This document shows, in pieces, positions 34,992 through 47,517 of a stretch of 64,000 nucleotides of DNA. The notes beneath the pieces were generated by a model. That model did not search any database. It was not told the DNA's origin and saw nothing but the letters and a program-made list of their open reading frames with translations. Origin of the DNA: Rehmannia glutinosa (lineage: Eukaryota; Streptophyta; Magnoliopsida; Lamiales; Orobanchaceae); assembly GCA_016081115.2 (NCBI GenBank), contig CM071928.1, positions 86,066,477-86,130,476 of the forward strand, given 5' to 3'. The translations under genes and the position numbers were made by a program. How positions within the stretch are numbered: the first letter of the stretch is position 1; each line of letters starts with the position of its first letter.

Positions 34992-36109
34992 TGTTAGGTA
35001 AAAATTGTATGGTTTTTGTTTCAAAGAAAAATGGCTAAGTGTTTGAAGTGTATGGCAAAGTTGAGGCCTCGAATTTATTTCGGTCTCCGCAATCTAAAGA
35101 CGCCCGTATACAAAGTGTTTACGGTTCCCGTGTTCGTCTCTAAGATACAAGGACTTTTTAGTTTTGGGTTTACAACACTTGCAAACTCGAAACACAATAA
35201 CAACAAAAGTGTTTCGACTTTTAAGCCAAGAAGGAGGAATGAGTCAATATGCATAATGCAATGACCGATTTTTAGTTTATGATAATTTTCGTATCGTTTC
35301 AATCTGCAGGGCTTCATTTATATAGGCAAACAAGTGCCCGTGCGGAAACTTACATATTTTGGCACGAAGATGCGTTTTGAACGAAGACGATATGTTCTTC
35401 ACTTCCCATCGATGCACGACTCGCGACGCCCGCGCCCGCTGCGCTGCGGCGTGATACGAACCAAAATGGCAAAGGTACCCGCGCGTCGCGTCCGGCCACG
35501 TGCTCGAATGCAAACAGGCTCGACTAACGCATGACCCGGTGCACGGGCCGTAGTCGTTAGCCCGCTCGGTGCGAACACTTCTCAAATTGAAATCCATCAA
35601 TTAATTATAAAAATTAATTAAACATTGATTTTAAAGGTTTTTGGTCCAAAAAATAAGGGCCTTGAAGCCCAAGCCCACGACTCATGGCCCAGAGCGGGCC
35701 GGCTGGCGGCAGGCATGAAAGGCTTGCAGCGTGTGTGCTGAACCAAACCCACAAGCATGTAGATCCCCACCCTTTAAAAACTTAGTGCCCCAGGGCCCCA
35801 AACCTATAAGTCCAACTTGTGATATATTAAGTGTGCAAACTTTGTCTCTTTATCCTATGTGGGATGTAGCATTCTCCTTCCTACATTTCTCATTTTCCAT
35901 ACCATTTTCTTGTAATTAAGTGGCTAACTTCTAGCATTAATTTGTCATTCATCCGGAATTGGTTTTGAATAATTCTAAATGCTATTCTCATCTACTCTCT
36001 TAGTAGAATTTTACAAATAATTTAATTCCGAGTTTTCACTAATGGAAACCACTTAATTATTTGGTCAAAATCGGGTCAACACCCATTTTACCAAACAACA
36101 ATTCCAACA
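34992..36109 (-). repeat. 3' LTR of the gutted Copia element
   Basis: It matches 38053-39171 over its whole length. The AT-rich ends (CTACTCTCTTAGTAGAATTTT; CCAAACTCATAAGTCC-type words) are well conserved. The GC-rich middle (about 35420-35720) differs by many substitutions and short indels. On the minus strand a TATA-like CCTATATAAAT lies near 35317-35327. The purine tract ATGGGGA abuts the LTR on the interior side. Confidence 0.85.
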
Positions 36110-36686
36110 ATCCCCATATGAATGAAATTAATGCATGCGTGTATGCAGACTCGCTTGAAAGTCTCGGTGAATCGTTATCGCATCGGGATAGGTAGCTTGT
36201 GGCTTTGAACCTTCCTTAGTAAAATACTATCGGATTTACTAGCTGCTAGTGACGCGATGTCTTGAACTACTCAAATGTTTTGTAAACCGAGACAATAATA
36301 CTTATACAATAACAACTCTAACACTTGTTGTTCTCACGTTGTGTCCATTTCTAGTGGACCATATATTAGATTCATAAGTTTTTCTTTGAAGCGGCCATTA
36401 CTTCTCACTTATATAGGTGATCTTCTATTGAAGAGTATCCTCGCCATACTCCACCTTCTCGGTATATGAATCATTAAAAGTTTTAAACTTAACCTCACCA
36501 CATTCAAGAGTTTTCATTCACCTGGATGTTTCGAGAATGAGCTAACATGTTTTTCAAGTGTTCAACTCAACATTCATAACTTAGTTGTCCCATTGAACCA
36601 AGGTTTTGGGATCTCCAATTCACAAGGTTGGAGTTACCGCTATGAACATTCTTTAAATTGTGGATTTAAAACCCATTTCCTTATAG

Positions 36687-37070
36687 TTTATACAATTGAT
36701 ATCGATTTATGCCTTTCGTAAGCGGATCCGCAAGGTTTTCCTTTGACTTCACGTAGTCAACCGAAATAACCCCATTCGTAATCAATTGTTTCTTGGTATT
36801 ATGTCTACGACAAAAATTGTCTAGACTTACCTCTTTCCTTTGCAAGAAAAGACACATTTAATAAATACAACATTTCTTGATTTAATGATAGTACCATCAC
36901 TTATATCATGAATGCCGAATTTATTTCCTTAGGTGCTTTTACTTTTCCAAAGCATCCTCACACTTTAAGGTATTCTCCTTTATGTGGTTTTCTAAAAGTA
37001 AAGCTCCCCTTCCATCTTTTGGTATCCTTGTTCAACACAAGATAATCCAAAACTTTTATGCCTCTCTGCC
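36687..37070 (-). pseudogene. Copia pol scraps: integrase C-terminus and RNase H end
   Basis: On the minus strand about 36870-37070 encodes, across frames, FTFRKPHKGEYLKVWGCF and GTIIKSRNVVFIKCVF. These correspond to the end of a Copia integrase, where YLKVWGC is a conserved motif. Immediately after, 36687-36812 encodes RQLITNGVISVDYVKSKENL and ADPLTKGI, the conserved end of Copia RNase H. Everything between (most of integrase, reverse transcriptase) is missing, so a single large deletion or template switch joined them. Confidence 0.7.
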
Positions 37071-37224
37071 ACATCACTTTTTATTTGTTAGAACATTGTC
37101 CCAATAATCCAGTTAGAATCTCGTTCTAACAGATTTCAGACCTTAGTTCCAACAATTCCATTAACACATTTTACAAGGTGTATAACATTTGGTGTTATCA
37201 CATCTTTAGTAACACTTCAGATTT

Positions 37225-38017
37225 TTAACTTGTTATTGTGTCTACCTCTAATGTTACAACACTTTGGGCAACACTCCATGCAATTGTGATTTTAGTGTTA
37301 CAACACTTTTGGCTACAACTTCTGTCACATTTAAAAATGCAACAAAACTCCATTGGTGTTCCATAAAGTGTGGTCACACCCCCACATTTGCCATTTTCAT
37401 TCGAATCACGGTTGTCTTCCTCAATCCAAAGTCGAACTATCAAATCCTCAAGCCTCATTTCCTTCCGCTTGTGTGCTTGAGGTAGTTCTTAATCTCTTTC
37501 CACGATGGCGGCAATATTTCGATAATAGCGACCACTTGAACGACTCACTCGAGAATCATCCCTTCGACACTAAGTCATGAAGTATGATCTAAAATTCTTG
37601 AACTTGGCTAATCACCTGTCTTGGTGTCAACCATCTTATAATCCGTAAATTTACCGACTAAAATTTCTTTGTGCCGACATCTTCTGCCTTATACTTTTTC
37701 TCCAAAGAATCCCACAATTCCTTGGAGATCTTGAACATGCTATAGACATTATAGAGGTGTCATCTTGCTCGTTCAACATATAGTTGCGACATAGAAAATT
37801 GTTATTATGCCAAGCATCCTCATTTATTCTCCTATTGTTGTCAATTTCTTCATCACCAATGGTAGGGGGTCGTCCTTCAGAAAACGAGACAACCCCAGGG
37901 TGATAAGGTAAAACAGTATCTTCTGTTGATAATGTTTGAAGTCAGCGTTGGAGAACTTGAGTGGCTTTTCGCGTGAGCTGAGCAAAGATCCATCGGTGTG
38001 AACGAGATAGAAGCCAT
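37225..38017 (-). pseudogene. Copia gag (UBN2-type), frameshifted
   Basis: The minus-strand frame begins at ATG 38017, just downstream of the 5' LTR (MASISFTPMD). It then encodes, with several frameshifts, a UBN2-type gag core: SKELWDSLEKKYKAEDVGTK, FTDYKMVDTK and MRLEDLIVRLWIEEDNRD (the last at about 37400-37458). It stops before any zinc knuckle. The N-terminus matches 61375-61586 on the plus strand. Confidence 0.75.
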
Positions 38018-38052
38018 CGTCTTGAATATAAATGATCTTTCGTCTTTGCGAT

Positions 38053-39171
38053 TGTTAGGTAAAAATTGTATGGTTTCTGTTTTGAAAGAAAAATTGCTAA
38101 GTGTTTGAAGTGTATGGCTAAGTCGAGGCCTGAATTAAATTCAGTCCCCGCAAGACGAAAGACGCCCCATATACAAATTGCTTACGGTTCCGACGTTCGT
38201 CTCTAAGATACAATGACTTTTCATTTTCGGGTTTACATTATTTGCAAACTCGAAACACAAAGGAACAACAAAAGTATTTCGATTTTCAATCTAAGAAAGA
38301 GGAATGAGTCAATATGCGTAATGCAAATGACCGATTTTTAGTTTTCGATAATTTTCGTGTGTTGTTTCAATCAGAGTCTTCATTATATAGGCAAGCAAGT
38401 GCCCGTCACGGAAAATCACGCTTTTGGCTCGAAAGACGGGGTTTTGAACGATCGACGATATGTTCTTCACTTTGCATCGACCAAAATTCTCCGTCGCGCT
38501 GCGTGCGTGGATGCGAACCAAAAATGGCAAAGGTGCGGCTGACCTTGACGAGCCGTCGTCCACCCCATGCTCAATGTGAACAGCTCGACTAACGGATGAC
38601 CGTGCCTCCACCCGTGCTCGGTGCTAACACTTCCCGGTTGAAATGCGTTAATTAATTACAAAAATTAATTAAACATCGATTTTAAAGGTTTTGGTCCAAA
38701 AAGAATAAGAGCCTTGAAGTCCAAGCCCAGCCCAAGACCCGGACCCAGTCGGGCCAGGTAGCCGAGCCGAGCCGGCCGGGCCACGGCGGCGTGTGTGCTT
38801 GAACCAAACCCACAAGCATGTAGGTCTCCACCCTTTAAAAACTTGGGTGCCCCTAAGGGCCCAAACTCATAAGTCCAACTTGGGATATATTAAGTGTGTA
38901 AACTTTGTCTCTTTATCCTATGTGGGATGAAACATTTATCCTTCCCCATATTTCCATTTTTCATACAATTTTCTTGTATTAAGTGGCTAACTTAAGCATT
39001 AATTTCTCATTCACCGGAATTGGTTTTGAGAAATTCTAAATGCTATTCTCATCTACTCTCTTAGTAGAATTTTTACAAATAATTTAATTCAATTTTTTCA
39101 CTAATGAAAACCACTTAATTATTTGGTCAAAATTGGGTCAACACCCATTTTACCAAACATTAATTCCAACA
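38053..39171 (-). repeat. 5' LTR of the gutted Copia element
   Basis: Starts at 39171 (TGTTGGAATT on the minus strand) and ends at 38053 (CTAACA), followed by ATCGCAAAGACG and the gag leader. A TATA-like CTATATAATG lies on the minus strand near 38382-38392. Confidence 0.85.
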
Positions 39172-41428
39172 CTTTTTATATTAACAAGTAATACCTTTTT
39201 TATTTATGAAGCACGGAGCGACCCTATCACATGAGACGTACTCGCAAAACAAATACAATTATAAACTACATTTATAAAAAAATTAATATATGGGAGCATC
39301 CTTTGATTTTTAACCTAATTAATAGGTTTTAAAATACTATTCCAATAAAAAAATTGCTTCTAAAATAAATAATAAAAAAATAAAAGAAAATGTTGTGGGG
39401 GCATGTGCCCCATGAGAGTAGATGTGGATCCGTCATTGCAGATTGTAGAGATGAAAACTGAGGTGGTTTTTATAGATACTACACCTTAAACACTACATAT
39501 AGCCGATAGCGTATCATCTATCATTGACATGTAATTCTTAGTGCATGGATGCATTACATTTTCTAAATATTAGGACATAATGAATGGTAAATTGTACGCA
39601 AAATGTAGTGATCCAGACCTAGCATCTACAAAAACTTGTAAAGAATACTATTTTTCTTTCAATTTTTTTTTTTTTTGGTTAATTTTTGGTCAGCCCACAG
39701 AATTTCCATCGAAACCGCTGTTTCTCAATGTCCAGGGTCTCTGTCTTGTACTAATTTGTTTGGTAGCTCTGAATTTTTTAACTGGTACAGTAATTTATAT
39801 GTTCACGTACTGACGTACACGGTACACTCCAGTTTTAGACACCCTTTTTCTCTTCCATCTCCTTTTTCATTTTTTAATTTTTTTCGTAATTTAATTTTAT
39901 TTGGGGTTGACTAGAAAAGGAAAATTGAAAGTGCACTTGTTGTCGTCTTGCACTTTTTCCAGAAAAAAATTATCCACCAATGGGAATTATTGAAGTAATT
40001 TAAATTTGGAACAGAAAATAAAAGTATTTATAAATTTGGAAGAATTAATTAAGATTAGTTCAATATGCAGGCAATGATTTCATTCTTCTTTCTTCTTGAG
40101 TTTCATTTTCTCTTGTGAAAATACTTCGATGTTGGCATTTTATGTGTTGTCTTAGTCCAAGCCTCGTAGAAATAATATATAGGGTTAATTATAATTTTTA
40201 CCACTGAGATTTATGGATGTTTCCAATCACTAAAAATAAAAGTGATTCTCACGTTTTAACTGAAAAAGAAATCACTTTATGGTGTTTAGGAATGCCAACT
40301 TATGCATTATTTAATCAAAATATAAAAGTAGATCAGAAATAAGTATTTTATATTTCGATTCTCGCTTCTAATTTTTACAAAAATAAACAATTTCACAACT
40401 ATTTCACAAAATACTCTCAAATTCTTATTCTCAATTTATAATTTTAATTTACATATTTGTAAACACTACAATCTTTCGTGATTTAAACTACTTTTACTTC
40501 TATTACGATAATTTTTTTCCAAAGGTGATTTTTTTGCAAATATTCCTTTGTCTAATTATAAAAATCTAATTATTTTTAAAATTATAAATACATTAGTTTT
40601 CAGCTTACAAATTTGCACCAACAAGAGACCTAGTATTTGTTAGATAGATGCGAACAATATTAAAAATATTTGTAATTTGAAAAATAACTAGCTAGAGCTT
40701 TATATAATTAATTAGGATAAACTTTAATTAAGGGTAGTTTTTGTAGTTATACAGTTTGATTTTGATCATCAAATTAGTTCTATCATAGAGCACTAAATAA
40801 ATGTATTTTGTGTTTCCGTGAGTGTGGATTCGGTAGTCTTTCCAGATTAAGAAAACGAGGCAAATATTGTAGCTAGGTTAGCCTGGATTTCATCAAAAAG
40901 CTCACCATAAAAAGTCGTGCAAAAACAGAATCTTGTCAACTTCTAACATGATTACAAGAACAACAACAACAGGAAAAAGGAAAAAAAAATTTTGCAATTT
41001 TAGTCCCATAATTTTGAATTTTTCATGATTTTGGTATTAAAAGTTTTAGTACCAATTACCAAACCCTAAGTCGTATAAAATTCAGTATAGCGTAATTTTA
41101 GTCCTATAAATTCCTATTTGTTGTAATTTTGGTCTGCATAGGCTATTTTACACTTTCATGTTTGTTTAATATGTTTAAGGATTAATTTAGGAGTTAGTTT
41201 AGGGGTTAGTTTATAGGTTAGTTTAGGGGTTGTGTTAGGGTTAATTTAGGTTTTTTTTTAAAAAACATAGAAATAAAAATAAAATTTGCCTATAAATACA
41301 TGATTAGCCCACATATATTTTGCACAATTTTCTAAAATCTATACAATAGAAAACGAAGGGATCGAGGACTAGGACTTTTATCGTTCAATTTTTTTACATC
41401 GAGTATATGTGATTATTAAGATAGGGAT
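39172..41428. other. AT-rich DNA with minisatellite, no gene seen
   Basis: No supported gene. A minisatellite-like stretch at 41179-41250 repeats GTTTAGGGGTTA and TTAGTTTA words. Parts near 40240-40470 resemble 6130-6360. Confidence 0.45.
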
Positions 41429-42745
41429 AGTCCAAGCGCTACGATAATCTAGAGGGGTGTGAATAGATTATCTCCATTTTCTCGATTTAGCCCTCTTTTT
41501 CGAATTAAACAGGCCAAGAAAATAATGAAGGTGCGGGAAGTAAATAACACGCGTCGATTTATAGAGGTTCAACCCACCTAGGGCCTAATCCTCTACCACC
41601 CCAGTATCTCCGGGATGGATTTCAAAAATAAAAAGTATTTTATTAATTACCAAAATTAATACAACACCTTACAACATCACCTTGAAGAGCACCACACTCT
41701 TCTTCAACACCACTTTGGAGATTACCACAATCTCCTCAAGATTACCACAATCCTCAACGGCACCTTGTGAAGATTATCACAATCTTCAACCTTGAAGAAT
41801 ACCAAATTCTTCAACACCTCAATAAGAAGATCACCACAATCTTCTTGCACCTAACACCTAGATCATCCAAGTATGTTCTTACCACAAAACACTCACAAGG
41901 ATATCTTGTGTTTAATGATAACCCAAAATTCAAGATTACAACTTGATAAAGAATGATACAAATTTGAGTGCAAGTGTAATCAAGAAATAAGCCTAGACCT
42001 CAAGATGTGAAAGTGAAAGACCTTAGGCTATTACAACAAGAATAATAACAATGAAGAACAAATAACGTTTGCTTGAGTGTATCTTGTTGTGTTGTAGTTT
42101 TCTCTTTATTGTGTTGCTTCAAATCTTCCTCTATTTCTAGGAGATGATTGATCATTGATAGGCTCCTCTTGGGAACTCGATTTCTACAAAAACATTGCAA
42201 TTAAAATCAAGATTATAGTCATAGAAATCAACCCCATAATTTAGGAAAAGATGTATGTTGCACAACTTAGTAATTTTTGTCAAAATATTAGGGCGACTGT
42301 CGCAAGACAAATAGACATTTGAAAATAAGAACACATTTTTACACAGGGCACCAAATGTCGACCCTATGCCCAAATGGGTCGACCAAAGCCAAAATGGAGT
42401 TTAGAGCGTTCGTTTCATAAAAGAAATCCCCCAGGCACCTGGTCGACAGGGGGTGTCGACCGGCCGACGCCACCGGTCGACCTCTTTCTATTTTACTCCC
42501 ATCGCATTTTCTCGTATCAAACACATCTCCAAGCACGGGTTGCCCTATAGGGCGACCGGTCCAACGCGAAACGGAAGTGTTGTCCAATTTTTATCGAAAA
42601 ATAAACTTCAAGAAATACTCCGAAAAATTAGTGAAATATTTTAAAACAATCGAGGGTATTTGGACAATATTTTTAAACATTGTTTTGGTGTAAAAACTCC
42701 TTTGAACAAAATCATCAAAATCAAGATAAAAACATATATCAAACA
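41429..42745 (-). repeat. 3' LTR of copy B
   Basis: About 1317 bp. In element orientation it begins TGTTTGATATATG after the polypurine tract and ends near CGCTTGGAC. It has the GTCGAC-rich U3 block (about 42350-42560) and the hairpin array (about 41660-41860). The TATA box appears mutated to TAGAAATAG near 42130-42140. Confidence 0.8.
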
Positions 42746-43170
42746 ATCTCCCCTTTTTGATGATTACAAACCAAAATAATTTTAGAAATATTGAGAGGTC
42801 GAATTTTTAAAATCAAAAGCGATTTTCCTGTAAAAACATCCACCGTTTAGAATCAACCAATTTTCTAAAATAAAATAGCAACCAAATAAGGAGTAAATAT
42901 TTTCCAAATATTAGCACAAGCTCCCCCTATCAACAAACACATCAAGAATAAGAAACATGTAATCAATCAAAAGCTAAAAGCTCCGCTTTTACCTATTGAG
43001 CTTAAGTATTAAGAGCTTATAAGCTCCCCTGTCAACAAAACATCATTAGTCATGAAAGTGAGTCCATAATACATCAAATGGACTAAGTATAATCCACATC
43101 TTTTTGCTTTTATAGCGAGCTTTTATTAGCTTTTATAAGCTAATGAGTTATAACATGTTTCTCCCCTTTG
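42746..43170 (-). promoter_or_regulatory. Polypurine tract ladder of copy B
   Basis: On the minus strand purine tracts lie at 42746-42758 (AAAAAGGGGAGAT, adjoining the LTR), 42920-42929 (TAGGGGGAGC), 43023-43031 (CAGGGGAGC) and 43160-43170 (AAAGGGGAGAA). AAGCTT-type inverted repeats lie between them, in the same order and spacing as in copy A. Confidence 0.7.
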
Positions 43171-43888
43171 GAATCATCAAAAAGAATGTTAAGACGATAG
43201 AAACATCATGTATCCATGTCAAAGTGCGCAATTTATCGAGCAATAGATCATTAAGCTTAGAGTTCCAAAAGCAAAGGGAAGAGTTGGTCAAAAATACTTG
43301 TAAAAACTTATGAAAGCTCATTTAAGTAGCGAAACATGATCTCGATAAATATATAAGACATTTGAAATTGAGAGAGTCATGTGAGTGATGAGTTTTCCTT
43401 AGAAATATTTTATCGAACACTTAGCGGGCATCAAGTATAAAAGAAAATGTGTAGCCCTTTGAAATATTTTGCCAAGCCAAAATCATCCTATTTTGCACAA
43501 CACATCATTCAACCAATGTTATCCAACAATATCAATAAAGAGACATATTCTCAAGGGTTCAACCCAATTTAGATAAATGATCAAGGCATTACAAATGGCA
43601 TCAAGTAAAAATTAAAAAGAAGCATTTTTACCATCAAGTACTTTAACCTTTTATCCAAGATATCAAACAATTGCCATAAATTAGAGTATTTTTACCATCA
43701 AATACTCCATCAAGGCCAATACCACAACAATCAAAAGCTACTAGCATTCTTGTTAGTTCATCCCCTTTAAGAAAAACAAGCAAATCTCATTAGTGCAATA
43801 GAGTTGTACAAGATAGTTCATAAAAATTCAATACATCAAAGACAATGTAAAAATTTCAAAGACAATAAGATAAACACGGGTAGGGACA

Positions 43889-45267
43889 TCAATCCTCATC
43901 CGAAGAGAAGCAAGCCGCATGGAGAAGCTCTTTGATGAAGTTCTTAAATTTCCCCATTTTGCTCTTCAATTTTGCGTTTTCTTCCTTCACTTCCCGTAGT
44001 TCTTTTCTAAGAGATGCAACATCTCTAAATGTCTCTCTTTCCACCTTCTCCATTCTCTCTTTGAGACTCAAATCCTCAACATTCGGTTCATTTTCATCTT
44101 ATCCATCGTCTCCTTCGTTAAAGTGCTCTTCCTCATTTCCTACATTCTCTTCTTCCCTATCTTCTTGTTCCTCTTATTGTTCTTCAACATTAACTCTTTC
44201 AATATTTTCAACCTCATTGTCATTAAAGAAGTCATCCCGGGTTATGGTGGATTTCGAGCACGCCCCTAGCGGCTTTAGTGGGAACCCGTGGTAGAGTTCG
44301 TCTCATTCTTACCATTTGTAGAATGTTGTCATTATCATAATTATTGTAACGAATTTCAAGATTCATCTCATTTTCTCGGATATCCCGATAGGTATAGTAA
44401 TCGCAAATCAAGTTCCCCAATGTATATTTCTTCTTAGTAAGCCTTCTTGATTCCGACAAACAATACACAAATATAGCCGCATAATTTATCCTTTCTCCTG
44501 GATAATCTTATAAGTAAGAAAAAGTTCGAGATTACTCGGAAGTTTCACTTCTTTACCACATACACAATAGGAGCAAATAATAGACACAATTCGATAATTT
44601 GGCATTGCCGAGAAGGTTACTTCCAAACACTCCTAAAAATGTTTTCACCTCATCTAGTGAAACACCAAAAAGATCATCATCCCAATGAGTGCAATCCACA
44701 TTAATAACTCCATCATTCGTCACATTAAAATGATTACAAATATCGCCAATGTCCAAGAAAATGCCTACCATTAACGAATGTGTGAAGTTCCATATGATTA
44801 TCTTTCGTAGCATCAACAATCCACATATTTGCATAAAAGAGTTTTATAAGCTCGTCATCATAATGTAAACATGGATTATCCCATAATGATACCCAACCTT
44901 GAATTTCAAAGTAAGCCCTAATTTTCAGATATTCATCATGAAATGCTAAAAATCGAACCATACGAGTGCAAGCAATTTTCTTGTCATTCAATCCAATATT
45001 TTCATAATGCTCCTCCACAAGTTTATTCAAGAATCGAAATCGATTAGCACTAGAGGGAGGCTCGGAAAGAAGTGACAACTTACTTGAGTCCCAATGAATA
45101 ATTGATTTTGAAATCCCGGCTCTCAATTCAACAACCTCCTCTTCCGTAAGCCGATTTCGATTATCTCTTTGTGGAACATCATCTTGTTGGGGATTAGAAG
45201 AAGATTCTCCCCTTCGCTTTTTTATCCTCTTTTGTGGATTTCATCCGGTGAATTGACGGGGTGCCAT
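43889..45267 (-). pseudogene. Extra retrotransposon ORF of copy B, frameshifted
   Basis: Starts at ATG 45267 (MAPRQF). It then contains, with at least three frameshifts, the same protein as 114-1513: WDSSKLSLLSEPPSSANRFR, FYANMWIVDATKDN, HTFVNGRHF, VDCTHWDDDLFGVSLDEV, RLTKKKYTLGNLIC, and an acidic segment. It ends in a charged coiled-coil-like C-terminus (VERETFRDVASLRKELREVK) that finishes FSSDED. PF20167-like by recollection. The strong similarity between two independent insertions shows the ORF is a regular part of this family. Role unknown; a structural or envelope-position protein is one possibility. Confidence 0.65.
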
Positions 45268-45399
45268 GAAAACAAGATGAATTTGAGTGATATGAACTCA
45301 AAAATGGAATAATTTGAGAGATAATGAGAGATTTAGTGAAAATTTTGGATAGAATTGTAGCTAGGGTTCGAAGTTTTAAAAGATGGAAATGAAAAATGA

Positions 45400-45530
45400 T
45401 AGTCCCCTGTTTTAAAAACGATCTGCCCGTCTGTACTCACCCAGTCGACCGGTCAACCGGTGCGTCGACCAGTGTTGTCGATCGGTCGATCCCCTGGTCA
45501 ACCGGTACCTACTCCTGGGTACCAGTTTAT
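45400..45530 (-). promoter_or_regulatory. GTCGACC-rich block upstream of the extra ORF
   Basis: The block has a dense cluster of GTCGACC, GGTCAACCGG and GATCGGTCGATC words. It begins about 130 bp upstream of the extra ORF's ATG and is similar in kind to the U3 palindromes of the LTRs. It is followed by an AT-rich leader with CTCTCATTATCTCTC. It may be an internal promoter or enhancer copy; this is inference. Confidence 0.4.
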
Positions 45531-46141
45531 TATAAAAATACAATTCGAACCCCAATCGTTTTAAAAACGTGCAAACGTGCAAATATGGAATATATCTAAT
45601 TTTTACGAGCCAATAAAAAATAAGAGACTCGATTAAAGTGGATTTTGAAAAAAATCGGCAAATCCATTTAATGGCACTTAAGAGAAATGCAATGAAATAG
45701 TTTGAAGAATAAGTGCATGATTATGACATGAAGAACATCGAGTTCTAGGAATAATACGAGTGAACGTACCTCGATAGTTTAAGGATTACTTGTCAAATGA
45801 GTGAATAACCATTGATGAAGATATATAAGTCCTACACAATTTCTTCAAACAAATCTTGCACAAAACAATATGATACAAGTATAGGAAAAAAATAATAAGA
45901 GATATCACAAATGAGCTTATGCCATAAAAATCCATCACAATAGTCATATTGAATGCACAAGAGTTTTAAAAACATCATTCAAGTTCTCTTTTTCAAAAGA
46001 TTTTAAAGACGCAAATTAAATATATAATGAAGACCTTAATTTTTTAACAAAAAATTTGAAAACTCATTTTAAAAATTTAGGCACAATTAAAAACATGCAT
46101 AATAACAAAATAAGATGCATATTTAAATGAGGAGATACGGT

Positions 46142-47460
46142 TTACCAATTACGCCATTTCCATGGGTTATATCTTTCTCGTTGTTGATGGTATCTTCCTC
46201 TATGAAAATCATCTTGTTGATGATAGCTTCTCCAATTGCTCCATCTCCAAGCATTGTGGCCTTCCCATTGTTGAAAATGTCTTTCTCTTGGAAATTCATT
46301 GTGGTGATGTCTTCTCCTTTGATTGAACGAGACGGTCATTTGATGTCTCCTTGCGTTATGAAGTTTCTTTGAATATTATTCCACTTTGGGTACCTAATAT
46401 GACATCGTTTTGTGGTACCCTCAAGTGTTTAGGTCCTTTCGGATTAGCTTTGAGACTTTTAGGTCTCAAATAATAATTAGAGTTATTTCTAGCCCGACAA
46501 TTATTTACCGTATGACCCTTTTTACCACAATAGAAGCATGTAATAATTCTAGAAGTGTAATGACCAACATGGTTAGAGACTTGACTATTTTTCATATGAT
46601 TAATAACTTTAGGCTTATGATCAAGTCCTTGTTTCAATTTATCACAATCAGTGAACATCAACAATATCGGTCATTTTATCAGGGACTCAAGTTGGATTTT
46701 GATAAATCCTTTTTCATGCAATTAATATTCTCAAAAAGAGTACTATTTTGTTTTTCAATGTTTCTAACCTTATCAAGTGTGGTGGTGTGAGCACATGATA
46801 GTGATTCATAAGAAGTAAATAAACTATCCTTATCATTTTTCAAAACATTGAATTCCTTTTTCAAATTTTTGTATTTAACAAGTAAGCTTTGGAATTCATT
46901 TTGAAGCTTATCAAAATCATTTTGCAAATCACTATAATCATTATTATCATAGGAAGTAGAAGGTTTAGAACTTACCTCGTTTTCTTCGAAGCCCATAAGA
47001 CAACGTTCGTCTTCATCATCGTCGGAGGTTGTAGGAAGCTCATCCCAAGTTGTTGCATTTGATGTTGTATCCAATTGAGAAGTAGATGCTTTTGAGTGAC
47101 TCCTTTCATTTGCATATACTTCTTCTAATTTTTTCCATACTTCATGTGCCGATTTAATTCCTACAATATGATCATATTCCAAAATGGTAAGTGAACAATA
47201 CAAAATATTAAGAGCTTTACCATTTAAGGAGATGATTTTTTTCTCTTCATCATTAAGCTCTTTGAGGCCTTTGGAGGTGTGTGGTGTGTCCATCATCTAA
47301 TGGATTCTTCATTAATGACCGTGTTCCAAATATCGAACCCGCAACCTTATAGATAACATTCCATTCTTTCTTTAAAAATGTATAATTTTTGGAATCAAAT
47401 AGTGGTGGCTTGGTGGTGGAGGCGCCGGTAAGGTATACTTCATTCGTAGTCGATGATCGT
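46142..47460 (-). pseudogene. Sirevirus-type gag of copy B, internally deleted
   Basis: The minus-strand frames give TTKPPLFDSKNYTF (N-terminal gag motif, about 47400), then LNGKALNILYCSL and IKSAHEVWKKLEEVYANE (UBN2 core, about 47120-47230). A jump, relative to copy C, leads straight to TTWDELPTTSDDDEDERCLM. The rest of UBN2 and the first zinc knuckle are lost. A long coiled-coil region follows (KLQNEFQSLLVKYKNLKKEF, about 46800-46900), then a zinc knuckle CFYCGKKGHTVNNC (CX2CX4HX4C, about 46500-46545), a KGPKHLRVP motif and an RNW/HQQ-rich tail ending KWRNW at 46142. The original start codon appears mutated near 47457. A long gag with coiled coils fits Sireviruses. Confidence 0.78.
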
Positions 47461-47501
47461 TCCTCTTTACTCGTGACGTGGAACGAGCTTGCCAAAGAGT
47501 T

Positions 47502-47514
47502 TGGCTTTGATACC
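47502..47514 (-). other. Primer-binding site, copy B
   Basis: The minus strand reads TGGTATCAAAGCC, three bases inside the 5' LTR end. This complements the 3' end of initiator methionine tRNA (canonical TGGTATCAGAGCC) with one mismatch. Confidence 0.85.
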
Positions 47515-47517
47515 ACT

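Larger units (their letters stand above)
34992..39171 (-). mobile_element. Copia retrotransposon with most of pol deleted
   Basis: The minus-strand element has two LTRs: 3' LTR 34992-36109 and 5' LTR 38053-39171, about 1118 bp each, starting TGTTGGAATT and ending CTAACA in element orientation. It is flanked by CTTTT on both sides (34987-34991 and 39172-39176), a perfect 5-bp duplication. The 1.94 kb interior keeps the start of gag, scraps of integrase and the last part of RNase H. The rest of pol is gone, so it could only have moved with helper proteins. A related partial copy on the plus strand starts at 60228. Confidence 0.88.

Noticed and set aside
35016..35534. Several open frames on both strands of the Copia LTR
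   Set aside because: They fall within an LTR, overlap each other on both strands and differ between LTR copies by frameshifts.
41179..41250. Telomere-like repeat (TTTAGGG)
   Set aside because: Words such as TTTAGGGGTTAG are irregular and do not form the plant telomere heptamer array; best seen as a short minisatellite.
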